Translations under genes and position numbers: made by a program
The notes under the pieces: generated by a model
What the model was told of the DNA's origin: nothing
Database searches by the model: none
What the model saw: the letters and a program-made list of their open reading frames with translations, nothing else
Shown here: positions 36,118-49,215 of the stretch, piece after piece
How the letters are laid out: every line of letters starts with the position of its first letter
Numbering within the stretch: position 1 is the first letter of the stretch
Source: Medicago truncatula
Lineage: Eukaryota > Streptophyta > Magnoliopsida > Fabales > Fabaceae
DNA length: 64,000 bases
Direction: 5' to 3'
Assembly (NCBI RefSeq): GCF_003473485.1
Contig: NC_053044.1
Span: 51,810,091 to 51,874,090, forward strand

Positions 36118-37470
36118 CTTATATTGATATACGGAGTAAGAAACATAGGGCAATTATAATTTGTAAATACTAGGATGCTTCAAATTTGTTTTAGTATATA
36201 ATGGTATATTTGTGTTTTCTCCAAATTTTTGCTTAATTCATATGAATATTTACGTTAAAATGCTATTTTGTGTTATAGAAGCATAAGTTAAAAAATCAAA
36301 TATGAAAGTTGTTTTTAAAAGTTGAACATTCAATATATTAAGTTTTATTTTCTTTGGCTCCGAGAAGCTGAACATTACAAGCAGGCATGTTTGCATAATC
36401 GATTGGGTGATGTCACGAATAATAATTTCATTTTCAATGTCAACTAACAAAGCATTGTGGATATATAATAAACATCTGAACTCGCTTCCTCCTCCATTTT
36501 GCGTACAATATAATATCCATGTATGTATCTCTGCGAATTGGAAATACAATCCAAATCTTCATCCATGTCTGCAGCAGCTTCGAGATCATGATCAGGAATT
36601 GCAGCCTCCTTATCAGATAGAAAAGTAGCATTGTCGATAATCACATTATGAATTTCATTTTTATTTTTTTCGATATTCCTCTTCGAGACGTAAATCCCTA
36701 ACCTCAATTTTTTGAGTTAGAAAGAAAATTGCGACTGAAATAAAATAATCAATGCGCCTGCGTGGGTACTATTTAAATCCACAACCTTTTAAACCTTTTT
36801 AATTAGCTGATTGTAACATATTAGTCTTTTTAATTTCTTTTGTTATAAATTGATCTTTTTCCCTCATAAAATATTTGTATTATTATCCTATTTTCATTAA
36901 ATTCGGTTAAAAATTATTTATATGTACGTTTAATATTAAGTTAGTATGTCCAAAGTTAGAATTCATAGATGTGTTATTCAATCCGATTTAAAATTAAATT
37001 GATCGATCACTTAATTTATTATATTGTTGATAAAAAAAAATAGACGACATTGTAGATATTATGAGTTAAAAGAGCAATTTTAAAAAAAAAAAACAAAAAA
37101 AATTTATTATAAATATCTAACTTAAAACTGCGAGATGTGTTTGAACTTGATTTTGAAATTAAAAAAAAAAAAAAAAAATCTTTTCTTCCATGAAAATAGT
37201 AGTTTTTTCTAATAAAAATATAATAGATAATAATCGATGCATCAAATATCCATTTTTTTAAAAGTAGATTAATTTTTAGAATAGTTTAATTGAAAATTGA
37301 ATCAGAAATAGTTTAATTTATAAATAAATTATTTTACATTTTTATCTTATGGACTAGCACAAAAATGAAGGATTGGCGATTCTTTTGTCAAATAAAATAA
37401 AATAACGAGAGTCAGAAAGGAAAGAAAACAACTATGGTATTAAGGGAAAACACCAAAAAAGAGAGCGAAC
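36118..37470. other. Intergenic; unrecognised minus-strand ORF at 36444-36707
   Basis: The 87-aa minus ORF (acidic stretch DHDLEAAADMDEDLDC) has no family I recognise and no start context or partner exons; it may be a fragment of an old transposon gene. The rest is AT-rich. Confidence 0.3.
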
Positions 37471-37480
37471 ATAAAAAAAA

Positions 37481-37552
37481 CGCCGTTGCCGGGGATCGAA
37501 CCCGGGTCACCCGCGTGACAGGCGGGAATACTTACCACTATACTACAACGAC
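37481..37552 (-). tRNA. trnD-GUC: tRNA-Asp (anticodon GTC)
   Basis: 72 nt, no intron. Acceptor arms GTCGTTG and CAACGGC pair fully with discriminator G. D arm with GTGGTAAGTA, anticodon loop CTGTCAC with GTC, T arm CCGGG-TTCGATC-CCCGG. A run of eight T follows on the transcribed strand (37473-37480), a Pol III terminator. Divergent from ndhU, 180 bp away. Confidence 0.97.
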
Positions 37553-37731
37553 TCATTTGATAATTTAAACTCTCAGATATTATTTAAACATAATAAACTT
37601 TCATGTGAACTACTTGCAGATAACACATTTGTGGCAAAGATCCGTTGCATTATCTCACCCATGTTTATTGTTTGATTTCATAATGTTACATTAAACAAAA
37701 ACAGAGTACTCCAATAAATGAAAACTTAGCA

Positions 37732-38905
37732 ATGGCCTTGTCCTCCACCACCACCACTACAATTTGCATTCAAAGTAACAACATTCCAAGCAAACTAGGA
37801 TTCTCAGCTAATAACGTTGTTTTTTCTGTGAAACTACCGCGTAAACTATGTATCAGAAGCTCTAGTGAAAACTCTGCAGGTTCAACAGAGGTTGAGTCAG
37901 AGAGTTCCATTGAACTTCCAAAAGAATCATCTTCTTTAATTTCTGTTCTCAACGTAGAAAGAGCTCTCCGTGGCATACGTAAGTTTTCCATAATCTTGTT
38001 GTTATTATATACCTAAAATTGCATTGCATTGCATTGAATTGAATTGATGAAGATATGGTTTAGAATGCAGCTATTACAGATGCAGATCATTATGGTAGAC
38101 TTGGCTTACCAAAAGGATGTCCATATGACATGGTCAGAAACATTTTATATCGGATTTAATTCATATATACCTTCGTCGATGATGAAAAGATTTTTATACC
38201 GTCAATCAATCATACTCATCAAACATCGCACAATGTAAAACTTTTTACGTTGCTGCAGTTAAAGTCTTTTATATAATTCAACTTATCTTTTCGATCTGCG
38301 TCTCTCTTCACTTTAACAGGTACCAGTTGCGTATAATAACAAGGTTCGAGAATTGGAGAGTCAAGGTTTAGAGGAAGACATACTCAACAAGAAATTGGAA
38401 CTTCTCAGAGTTAGTATATATGCATGATTTAAATTTTTGTGTTTGCATTATTATTATAGGTGAGACTTGAGAGGTGATGATTTGGTTAACCTTAACTGTA
38501 TATAGGAATCATACACTATCATGTCATCGCCGGATGAAAGAAGAATGTATGACTGGAGCTTGTCCAGAGAAGATAACACAGAAACATACATTTGGCCATT
38601 TGAGGTTGATGTTTCAGTACTTCAAGAAGGAGATCCTCCACCACAGGTACTAATTGCTTGTTTCTATTTCTCAACTTCCTAGGAGGTGTTTGAGGTGGAT
38701 AGAATTTCTCAAATATGATAATGAATTTGTTCAATTGATGCATTTAATTAAGAGTTAAGACATATGTTTATATAAATCATGTTTGGAATACTTCCACTTT
38801 TCATGGCAGGAACCTGAGGATGTTGGACCCACCAGACTGGTTGGATACTTTCTAGCGGGATGGATACTGCTAGCATTTGTGTTATCAATTGGACTAAACT
38901 TATAG
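37732..38905 (+). CDS. ndhU: Chloroplast NDH complex subunit U (NdhU), J-like domain membrane protein; 5 exons
   Basis: Nuclear-encoded subunit of the chloroplast NAD(P)H dehydrogenase-like complex (cyclic electron flow), in the stroma-exposed subcomplex. Exons 37732-37978, 38071-38132, 38320-38409, 38506-38646 and 38810-38905 join to about 211 aa. Ser/Thr-rich transit peptide (1 to about 45); SLISVLNVERALRGIPITDADHYGRLGL, a degenerate J-domain (about 70-145) lacking the HPD motif, with ESYTIMSSPDERRMYDWSL; EVDV and PPPQEPEDVGPTRLVGYF; and one C-terminal membrane span ending SIGLNL. All splice sites are GT-AG. Its 3' end faces MSL-C, 463 bp away. Two decayed copies of this locus lie at 45.5 and 57.1 kb. 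Confidence 0.93.
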
Positions 38906-39367
38906 AAACAGGTTTGTGTGTATATGCATCAATGATGTGATGTAATGGACAAATGTTTTGAGTTGATTGAAATTCTAGGTTGTATTTTAAACAATAGAAT
39001 TTGAACATTCAACATTGTTATTTCTTTCTCATTCAAAAACAATGGTAGATTAAGTCAGTTATCGGAAGACTAGTACATTGGATTAAGTTTCATAGTAATG
39101 AGTAATCATCACTTGAGAGGCGGAATTTTACATTGGATCCACTTCAAGGTTGGTACAGAAGACCTAAGAGTCCTGAATACATAATTTAATAATCATATGT
39201 AAAAATATTGCTAACATAGCCTGTTAAGGCCTTTTACTTTCACTATATAGAACCACTCCCAACAATCATGATTCATGTAAAGAACCGATGTCTCTGAGAT
39301 AATTTTGACAGACCAAAGAAACAAAAGGAACAAATACATGAAGTTTCATAGTAATGAGTAAGAATCA

Positions 39368-42317
39368 TCACTTGAGATAACTTGAATCAGGTTCCATGTG
39401 TCTGAGATGAACACCTTGCGGAATAAGGTAGTATCTGATATTGAGCTCTTCAAATATTTTCTTTACTTCCATCACTAATTCACTTCTCCGCTTAGTCTTC
39501 TCCCCAAATTCTTGAAAGTTCATTGTGTGAGTAACATAAAGACCCATCTTAATCTTATTTACATTTTCAATCTCCTTCACTGCCAAACTGAAACTAGGAT
39601 GCCAGTATTGTGGATTCCTCTCCAAATACCTAATTTATTAAAAAAAAATACATTAGAACTATTTACACCCAAAAAAATATTTGAAATGTTAGCCGAATAC
39701 GGCCAACAGTCGAGTTAGGGGTGAGCAGAATTAAAATCAGTTGAATCCAGAATTAGCTTACCTCTTTATTTTTTCATTCAGTGATCCGATTTTCTCTGCT
39801 GACGTTGTAAAATCAACTGAGAACTCTACACTGTCACCCATATTAGGGCTTCTGTAATAATTGCTGATCGGTTTTATGGCTAGGACAGAGTTTGGATAAT
39901 ACACCTTTTCATTATTAAGTTTCAAGAATACTGTTGTCAGTATGTTCATTTCTTCAACCAATAGCTGCAAGATAATTTTGAATGCATTAATACGCAAATA
40001 TCAAAACAATAAAGTTAAACTCGGCTGCTATAAATTACCTCAACACCATCTATAAAACATCGATCGCCAACATCAAATGGATGCATTACAAACACGAAGA
40101 TGATGGCTTCAAATATATTCTTGCACGTGTTTCCAAACATGAAAGCCGCAAGTACTAGCTGTGATGAGAGGAATACAAGTACTTTTGTTGTTGCAATCTC
40201 CATTAGAAGAAGCCACACTACTATGGTCACCACTACTAGGACCCCTGTAACAAGCTTGTTTAATTGTTTAACCGCTGTTTTAGTGTCACTTAAGGCATGT
40301 GCGAGTGCTCTACGTTCTTGATATACCTTCAACTGGAAAATACAAAGATTATGGTCCAAACAGAATCTCAATCTGAAGTTATGATGACAAATTTTTAACA
40401 AACATATAAAACCTTACCACCCAAGCTGCTAAAGATTTTCTAGTAATCAGCCCTGTTTCTGCCTGTGCTAGTAGGGGAAATACCAAAGGAACTTCTTCCT
40501 TAATCAAGAACCTACGGAGTTCATCCTCGTCGATGTCCCTATTCATAATGAGAGCATTTTTTTAGCAAGAGTGACAGATATATATAATTAAAAAAAAAAA
40601 GAACAATAAATACAATTAGTTCTGTTTAGATAAACAGCTTAATTAAGCGTTGGTAGCATAAGCCCTTATAACTTATAAGTGTAAATGTATAAGTTATTTT
40701 TATAATAAAAGATAAAATAAAGTCAAATTGTTTTTATTTAAGCTATAAGTTGTTTTCATTAGCTCTTCCAAACAATCTCACAAATGCTTATGCTAGTAGA
40801 TCAATACAAGTAAGTCAATCCAAACATGCCCTTACGACCATCAACAACTCTACAAGTAATAATGCATATATATATTCTTACTTGCAGCTAGGGGAAGCAG
40901 CAACATTCCTGAAAACGTAATAGGCAGCAGCAGTTGCTTCCATCTCATTAGTAATTTCTTTATCATTCTGTTCGTTTTCTACATCATAAAAACTTTCATC
41001 TAGAGAGTTAGAGATTGTGGACAGCCTTGAGTTCATCACTGCATCTACCAAAATCTTCATAGTCCATGAAGAAACTTTCTCTTGCTTCATCTTGTGAAGC
41101 TTTGCCATATCAATAACCTCTTTCTTTGTGCTACCTTTACTGGTTGTACTCCTGAAACTAAAATGGGAAGTGCTTTGAGATCCGCCGACTTTCTCAGCCT
41201 CTTCCATTAGTGGAGGCCCAGAGAGAGTCTGCAGAACATATTGATGGAAGATCGATTCTTGAATTCGATCAAAGAAAGATTTGACATGGAAACTCGATGC
41301 CAAAATCTTTAGCAACAATGTCTTTATGACCCACAAAAATGTTCCAATGAGAAGGGAAACAAGAGTCCATGTTACACCATCCAAAATCTTCGTGGCCAAT
41401 TTAGATCGCTGGACTCCACGATTGATTAAAAGCACCCAAGTGAGGAGAACCAAAGCAATCCAAGTGAAAACCTGGATACATTTCTTCAGTCCATGAACAA
41501 AATAAAGCACCTTTTTCTTCAATAAAAAGTTCATTTCAATCAAGAAAACCACAATGTGCGTGAACCATTTGGTAACTAACATGCCACAAAATGTCACCAT
41601 CACAAGCATACACCACCTCCAAAGCCCCAAACTCCAAATCTCCGTCCTTTTTAGTTCCTCAACTGTTAAACTAGCCAACAAGCTACCCGTGATGCACACA
41701 AACACGAACAACTCGATCAAAACCTTAGTAGTTAGTCTCTTACGCTTGCCTTTACTAAATTCAACTTTCTTGTAAATGATTTCATCAGGATCCTCGCCAG
41801 CAGGACCTGGAGATGTCATCAAAGGTGTTCTAGGAGTGACGACAGAAGTAATCGAAACGGTTCTATAAACTGTTCCATGTTTGTTATTCGGTGAACGTGA
41901 TGCTTTATATGGTGAAGTAACAGCTATCTGATCTTGCAAATTTGAAGAAGTAACATTCTCTTCTAAAAGGGTTCCATCAATAGGGTAAGGTTGTTCACCA
42001 AATCTTGATTTGGGCTTAGAGAACACTGATCTAACAAGAGTTTTTCTTGGGGTAAGGCTTTCATTTGTAGCAGGAACCTTTGGGGGCTTATTTGGGCTAG
42101 GGATGAACCTTATTTCAGGGGAAGCACAGTTTAAAGGTGGTGACTTTGTAGAATAGCGAGGTGAAGATTCAACTCCTTTCAACTCATGATCATGATCTTG
42201 GCCATGGTGATGGGTATCTCCACCCACATTTGAAATCGCCACCACCACTTCTGTTTTCTTCTCCATCATGCTCACTTCACCACCTTGATGCTTATTATTA
42301 TTATTATTACCATCCAT
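39368..42317 (-). CDS. MSL10-like: Mechanosensitive channel of small conductance-like (MSL10-type), copy C; 5 exons
   Basis: Exons on the minus strand: 42317-40882, 40538-40418, 40332-40039, 39964-39762, 39629-39368; about 771 aa. Same intron phases and exon 2-5 lengths as copies A and B but opposite orientation. N-terminus carries a run of Asn encoded by a TTA/AAT trinucleotide repeat (42297-42310) not seen in A or B, and an HHHGQDHDHE stretch. Six hydrophobic spans, the MscS pore motif (NTCKNIFEAIIFVFVMHPFDVGDRC) and the downstream beta-domain motifs are intact. Converges on ndhU. Confidence 0.93.
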
Positions 42318-43900
42318 TCACAACCCTATGCATATCCACAAAGATATAAACTAGTGGAAATTAATAAACTAACTAACTTGGCCATCATAGTTATTACTAG
42401 AAATGAAATTAAAAAGGAACACAATCAGACAAGCTTCAGCTATAGTATTTGAATTTAAATAAATAAAATACAAGAGGAATATTAATATATAGAGTATGAA
42501 AGAAAAGAGATCAAGTGGAGGTGTGTGTGTAAACAGTCTGACAGAAAGTTAGCTGGCAAAGGTTGAAACACATGTATGTATGAATGAACTGAACTGAAGC
42601 AGTTCACTTTGTACTAAAAATCTAGTAGTGACACTTTCTGAATTTGATTTAGATTGAGAGTTGAAATCTAGTGTACTTACATATGCAAATTGTTAAACAA
42701 CGATGTCAGGCTACTGCCTACTGGCTACTGCACCGACCTTTAGTGCAAATGATTTATGTTGTCTACCACCTCTGGTTCTCTATATATAAAACCATATGTC
42801 ATAACGGTTATAATTGAATGATATTCTAAAACAATTATAGGTTGATAATGTATAAAAATTAAATTTATTCGTATAGAAATGTTAATAGTACTTAACTACA
42901 AATTAGACAAAACTTTGTTTTATTTTTTGTAGAACAAAAAACTTATTCAGTTTTTAAATTTATTTATTTAATAAATAATGTATCTAGATTATGTTAGAAG
43001 TTACATCATTTATTAAATAAATCTGAATAATAAACTTTCTCTTATAATCGAGATGGAAGGGAGTACAGTGCTATTCTATATCCTATTTTTTTTTTTAACA
43101 AATCGATCTTATAATCGAGACGGAAGGGAGTGCAATATTATTCTATATCCTATATATTTTTTTACAAATTTATATCTTATACTTTTTTTAACCAATCCAT
43201 ATCCTATATTTTAATAAATAAAAAATTGAGATTGTACGTGAGGAGCGAGGTCTAAAAGTAAGGGACCAGAAATTTCGACTGTGAATCTCAAGAAAGACCA
43301 ATAATATAAGTCTAAAGGAAGTTCTTAATAAAAAAAAAATGAATTTGTTTAATATATGCAATTTTGTACATGTTAAAGGAATAATTTTTTTTTGAAAATA
43401 ATGATAATTTATTAAAAATTGTATATTTAATATAAAATGTATAAGTTTTAATACAAATTTACTATTTTAAACTTTTTAAATGTATAAATTCATTTACATT
43501 TTATAATCACTTCTTGTCTCAAAATAAGTGTGAGTGCATTCTTTTTTTTTTTTTTTTTAAGTGAAGTGTGAGTACATTCCTAATAATCATATGCTTATCT
43601 AGGACACATGCTGATAACTTCTTCTACCAACATCATATACCCCTTCGTCTTAGATATAAAAATGTTTTTCTTTTAAATTGATTGAATAATTGATGTATTT
43701 GATAATGTGTGCATATACAACAAAACATCATTGAAAAACAAAATAAAAACAATCAGAATAAGGAAAATTAACAAGTCTTAACTCAACTGACAAAAAATAC
43801 TAAAATTGTTAAATTAAATGTTGTAACCGGAATTTAAACTATAATTCCTCGACTTACATGTATGAGTTTGTAGTTATTGTAATTTCATCTATTTAAAAAG
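42318..43900. other. MSL-C upstream region and intergenic DNA
   Basis: No gene. Two similar stretches ATAATCGAGA[T/C]GGAAGGGAGT (43046 and 43114) look like MITE ends. Confidence 0.4.
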
Positions 43901-44090
43901 TAGGAAATCACCTTTCTCCCCTCTCTTCTCAAACCCTAGCCGTCACCATTTTCTTCTTCTTCTTCTTCTTTTTAGAGGGGTGATTTAGGGTCAATTTTGA
44001 CCCAAAAATCACACATCGGAATTGTTTTTCCTTCTACCCTATTTTAATAAGTGATTTCACATATTTTTTGTTTTCTTTCGTTTGTTTTTG

Positions 44091-44592
44091 TGATTTCGTC
44101 GTCTCTCTGTTTGTTTTAATTTCCAGTCTTTGTGCGGTGTTTATTTGATTCAGGTTAAAAGATTAGCTTTGAGCAAGTGCAGATCCGATCAATGACAATG
44201 ACTTTGGCGTCGTCAACGTTGCAGATCCGGAGACATAAATATAGTCATATTTGTAGGCATATGTACTTTGCTGTTATATGCTATTAACATGGATGATGTG
44301 AGTTTGTTCACAGATTCATCCTTTTTGTTTTTAGCTTTTTGTGATTTCGTCGTCTCTCTGTTTGTTTTGATTTCCAGTCTTTGTGCGGTGTTTATTTAAT
44401 TCAGGTTAGGTTAAAAGATTAGCTTTGAGCAAGTGCAGATCCGATCAATGATAATGACTTTGGCGTCGTCAACGTTGCAGATCCGGAGACATAAATATAG
44501 TCATATTTGTAGGCATATGTACTTTGCTGTTATATGCTATTAACATGGATGATGTGAGTTTGTTCACAGATTCATCCTTTTTATTTTTAGCG
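44091..44592. repeat. Tandem duplication of a 251-bp unit
   Basis: TGATTTCGTCGTCTCTCTG starts at 44091 and again at 44342; the copies stay almost identical to about 44590 with a few substitutions and a 5-bp insertion (AGGTT doubled). The unit includes GCAAGTGCAGATCCGATCAA and contains no ORF. It looks like a UTR or transcribed leader, but no gene follows. Confidence 0.9.
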
Positions 44593-45530
44593 AATTTGAA
44601 TTTATATTGTATCGATGTACTCTATCAATTTGAATGAATGAATATCGTTTATTTTTTGTCAAAAAGAATCCATTAAAAAAAGTACTAATAAAGAAATTTT
44701 CCGCTACAAGTCTGAAAAAGCAAAGGCGACAAAATTTATGATAAATTGCCACCAAGAATGCCTTTGGTGGACATTGCTGAGACAAAACTCCTAGAGTGGA
44801 GATGTGCATACTATAATTAATATACACAAATCACTCGTCATCACTTGTCACAAACTAACTCATTGGAAGCAATTACTCTCAAAGAAAAAAGATCATGAGC
44901 AATTGAATAGGATGTATCCACCTATGAAAAATGTGTCCACCTGATAGAGTATACATTTGATAATTTAGAAAGGATGATAAAATCAATAATTACGTTTTGT
45001 ACCAAAAAAATAAATAAATCAATAATTACGTCAATGTGGAAAATAAGACAAATTAGTGTTTTTTTTAATTATAAAAATTGGATGACTAGACCAAAAAGAA
45101 AGAAGCTATTATTATATTTATTTGTAATTTTAGGTCACATTTATAAACAATTATTATTTTTTCACATTGATTAAATGATAGATGTATCTAAACTATATTA
45201 TAGTCCGGATACATCCATTATTTAATGAATCTGAAAAACCAATATTTGATTATAAATGTGATCGAAACAATATCTTTCTAAGGTTAACATTTATATGAAA
45301 GAACATGTGTAGAACAAAAAGTAGATTCCCACCTTCAATTCATTTTTCTTTTCTTCAGTCGAACCTCTAACTATATCTTTAAGGAGCTCAAGGCATTTAG
45401 TGGCCTAATTCATTGTTGGTTGCAATTTTATCTTTCTATTTGATATCAAGAGTGATATGCAGAAGGCTGAAGGCATAAGGTTGATTTGGAAGGGAAAAAC
45501 AACAGAAAAGAAAGCGAAAAACAATAAAAA
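44593..45530. other. Intergenic, no gene seen
   Basis: AT-rich; short ORFs without motifs. Confidence 0.4.
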
Positions 45531-45532
45531 AT

Positions 45533-45604
45533 CGCCGTTGCCAGGGATCAAACTCAGGTCACCCGCGTGACAGACGGGAATACTTACCACTATACTACAA
45601 CAAC
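45533..45604 (-). pseudogene. Decayed tRNA-Asp copy
   Basis: 72 positions align without gaps to the tRNA-Asp at 37481-37552, anticodon GTC kept, but the T arm (CTGAG/CCTGG) no longer pairs properly and box B TTCGA has become TTTGA. All differences I see are C-to-T or G-to-A type. Confidence 0.85.
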
Positions 45605-45664
45605 TTATTTGCTGATTACCCCTCTGAAGTTTACTAAATAACATGTAAATCTTTCTATAAAACA

Positions 45665-46060
45665 ATTGCATTAGATTGATGAAGATATAGTTTAGAATGC
45701 AGCAACTACAAGGCCTCTCTTTTGTACCAAAAAAAAAAATAATAAATGCAGCAACTACAGACGCAGATCGTTATGGTAGACTAGGCATTCAAGATGATGT
45801 CCGTATGACATGGTCAGAAACCAAAACACCGTTTTTGCGATCAATTATAATCCACTAGAAAAAAAATTGGAATTAGTGGTATATATACATATGATTTGTT
45901 GGTATATTGTATATGATTTCTATTTGCATTATTATATGTGAGATTTTAGAGATGGTCACAGAAAATAACACAGGAAAATACGTTTGGCCCTTTAAGATAT
46001 TTCACAAAGAGTGATATTCTCTCAAATATGATATTGAATTTGTTCAAGTGATACCTGTTT
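45665..46060 (+). pseudogene. Decayed ndhU fragments (intron 1/exon 2 and exon 4 parts)
   Basis: TTGATGAAGATATAGTTTAG..GCAG, then ACTACAGACGCAGATCGTTATGGTAGACTAGG and GACATGGTCAGAAAC match ndhU 38045-38139. At about 45955-46000, GAAAATAACACAGGAAAATACGTTTGGCC matches exon 4. Exon 1 is absent. Same order and orientation to the tRNA copy as at the parent locus. Confidence 0.85.
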
Positions 46061-46860
46061 CGGATACTTTCTTAAACTAAAAAATTTCAACATTTGCTCT
46101 CTTGTTGTCACTTCCTTCGATTCATTGCACAATTCTATGTTATACTCCTCTTTCTCTTCATTTGGTTTTTCATATGCTTTAAACGATATATTGGATTCAA
46201 TGTCACATTCTACTAATTTGTCAATAATATCTAATGGTGGAGTTGGCATAACTTTTAGAAGGGAACCATATACAAAGAAAAATAAAATATATTATTAAAA
46301 TTAAGGTTAAATATGTTTTTGATTCGTATACATATATCAACTTTTCATTTTAGCTCCCTAAAAATTTACTTTGACTTTGACTTTCCTAAAAGTTTTCAAT
46401 TATCACTTTTGGTTCCTACTTTTAAGTTAACTCATGTGTAATCTTAATATTATAAGAATAAGAATCTCTTCCAAAAAAATTAAATTTTTTTAACAAAAGA
46501 TGAATCAAATATTAATTTTTAAGCCCCAAAAAACATTAAAAAAAAAAATGATGATAATTATTTCTTAAAATCTAACAATAGTTATTTAAGAAAGTTGAGC
46601 TCCATATCACTTCAAGAAGTTGAATTCATGTCCTAGATAGTTTACCAATGTTTTTTTTTTCAATGTTATGTGTCTTCATATGGCTTAGTTGCAGCCTTCA
46701 TATCCTTTACATCTCAACAAACATTTAGCATATGCAAACTAAATATAGTCAGCGAATTTCAATCTTTTTTTCAACACAAACTCAAATTGCATTTAAATAA
46801 AATTGAAATAATACTTACAATCATCTATTTTTGTCACTACCTTCCTTCAAAAAAAAACAA
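46060..46860. repeat. Segment also present at about 57.6-57.98 kb
   Basis: AAAATTTCAACATTTGCTCTC and CGAATTTCAATCTTTxTTTCAACACAAACT recur at both places in the same order. The minus ORF 46022-46249 (75 aa) lies in this homologous stretch; its counterpart at 57.6 kb is interrupted, so it is not a clear gene. A piece of the Mutator-type MITE family begins at 46303. Confidence 0.6.
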
Positions 46861-47924
46861 ACTATATTTGTCACTACCTAATTTGTGTAAAAGCCGACTA
46901 ATTTGTGTATTATAGATTTCATGGTTAAGTTACACAAGAAAATCTTAACCACACAAGACAGCAATCAACCTACAAGCCGCATCACAGATGCAAACTCTTA
47001 TAATTTAATTGTGTTCTGCTTATCTGCTGGAGCCACAGACTGCCATAATGAACTAAAGGATGCAATATTGACTGCCTCAACCCCTAGCGCAGAGAGATTA
47101 CGGGCATACTCCTGGTGACAATACGCAAGATGAAGGTTATTATCTAAAAGAAAGAATTCACAGTTTGCAGGACATTGAGTTTAAAAAATCATTTCAAAAT
47201 CAAGGCATCCATGTCTTGCATGTTGCATGTGCAAGTATCATGCCTACCTGAATATCAAGGAACAACTGCATACACATTCTGTCGGTGTCAGACACATTAT
47301 TATCATAGATGCCTGAACTTGCCCCTGCTCGTCTCTGCACTCTGTCTAATTTTCTGAAGTGAATATTCTTTCCTTCTTGACTGCTCGTAACCAAAATTTC
47401 TCAAGCATTATAAAAGAATCCAAGAGATAAAAATTTCATCAACATAGCAATTTCATCAATGTAGTTTGGATTCTTACCACAATAACAAGGTCGGCAGCTA
47501 ATTCATAATATCGATCAGTAATCTCAGTTGCAGCATAAAGGAGTATTTCATTTTTGGTTTCACTTGCCAAATATGAGATTTTCTCCCCACCCAAAAACGC
47601 CTGCATGGCACCAATATACATACTGAATTATTGAAAACAAATAATCTTTCTCACAAATTATACATAAGTCAAATTTTTTGGGAGGTTCGTCATCTTGATC
47701 TCTTGGTTTCCTATTTTAAGAGGGATTCGATGTTATCTTTCCATTTTTTATAGCATGTGTAGATTGTACACAGGAAGAGTGTTCAAAATTGGGCACATGA
47801 AATGCCACCCACCATATCAGATTGGATTCAATTTGCATGAGTGTAGTTTCCCTGGCCTCTAACTCAAAAGCTAAGCACAAAAATAAACTCAGTTCCTCAA
47901 CTTATGTGTGAATATAAATTTTAT

Positions 47925-49215
47925 TTCTAATATAGGGGGATTGAAGCACTACTAAAAAAACTAAATTTAGTGAGGGAAAACGTAAAATCCCTCTCTAATT
48001 CCGTCACTAAATTTTGCGACCAAGGAATTTGTGAGGAATTTCATTTTTTCCGTCACTAATTTCCCTCGCTAATTTTGCTTTTTCTAGTAGTGAAGGAAAT
48101 TGATCAATAATACACAAAATGTCTCTTATATAAAGGACCAAAAATAAACTCAGTTCCTCAATTTGCATGAGGGTAGTTTCCCACCCTGGCCTCTAACTAA
48201 AAAGCTAAGCAGAAGCAGTGATACCTACATGAACATGTAATAATCCTGTCGGACTTCCAACGGTTCATAATAATGAGTATCCCACCTAACAGAAGTTGTT
48301 TAATTCCAGTAAAAAAACTCGGGATTAACTTAAGATTAGAAAACAAAAATACTCCCACCGGTCCTTTTTTTTAAGAGAAAAATTATAAAATCACATAAAC
48401 CAAGTACATCAAAGTAGTTATTGCCACTTTATATTCCAAAAATACCCCTTGTTATTCAATAAATGATTTCAATATTTTTCTTTTTTTAATTGCACAAAAT
48501 ATTTAAGAGAAATGATATTTGTACAACCATTTTGTGACAACTTTTGTAACAACTTTCTCTCTCATACTCACATTATGTTTTTACTTTCTCTCTCTTATTG
48601 TTTTGGTTTCTGTGCTAATGCCTACTACTTTTCTTTGAAAATTTATGGTTGTTCAAATAACATACCTCGATATTTAAATGCAGACAATTAAAGAAGGTTT
48701 ATGCAACTGATAGTATCCCGACAATGAAATTTTAATGCCTTGCCAAGAATTTACCACCAAAATTTAACTAAAAGCATTTGTGTGGGTTGCATATCAAGTG
48801 CCCCTTTAGATTCTTACTCCATTTTTCTTTGGGTTGAGTATACTTCAAATGCCAAAATTGTTTTAAACAGAAAATTTAAATTTAAATCAAAATTCAAATG
48901 TTTTGCAAATTAGGATTTTCCACCAAATGCAAAAGGAAAGACAGCCCGTAGATTGCATATCGACTTCCCCTCTAGCTCCTACTCCATTTATATTTGGGGT
49001 ATTTAAGAGACATTCTTCATATATATGGCATTAAACCGTCCCATGGTTATCGGTGAATAATCAAGTGTATAACATTAATGACTCTCATTGTATTGGGGAA
49101 GATGAAAAATTTGTGAATATAATTTATTACTAATATAGGGGGATTGAAGGAAATTGATCGATAATACACAAAATGTCTCTTAAATAAAGGACCAAGAATA
49201 AACTCAGTGTCTCTT
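47925..49215. repeat. Internal duplications within a COG2 intron
   Basis: Around 47930/48095-48150 and 49130-49205 the same text recurs (AAATTGATC[A/G]ATAATACACAAAATGTCTCTT, AAAGGACCAA[A/G]AATAAACTCAGT). Further pairs lie at 48785/48950 (TTGCATATC[A/G]A.TxCCCCT). These show local segmental copying inside the decayed gene. Confidence 0.75.
47947..48092. mobile_element. CACTA (En/Spm)-type MITE in COG2 intron, TSD AAG
   Basis: 146 bp with ends CACTACTAAAAA and CTTTTTCTAGTAGTG and flanking AAG (47944-47946, 48093-48095). A duplicated segment at 49138-49160 holds the same site without the element (GGGGATTGAAGGAAATTGATC), a natural empty site. Confidence 0.92.

Noticed and set aside
45533-45604. 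Second functional tRNA-Asp
   Set aside because: T-arm pairing and the TTCGA box are broken, although the anticodon is kept.
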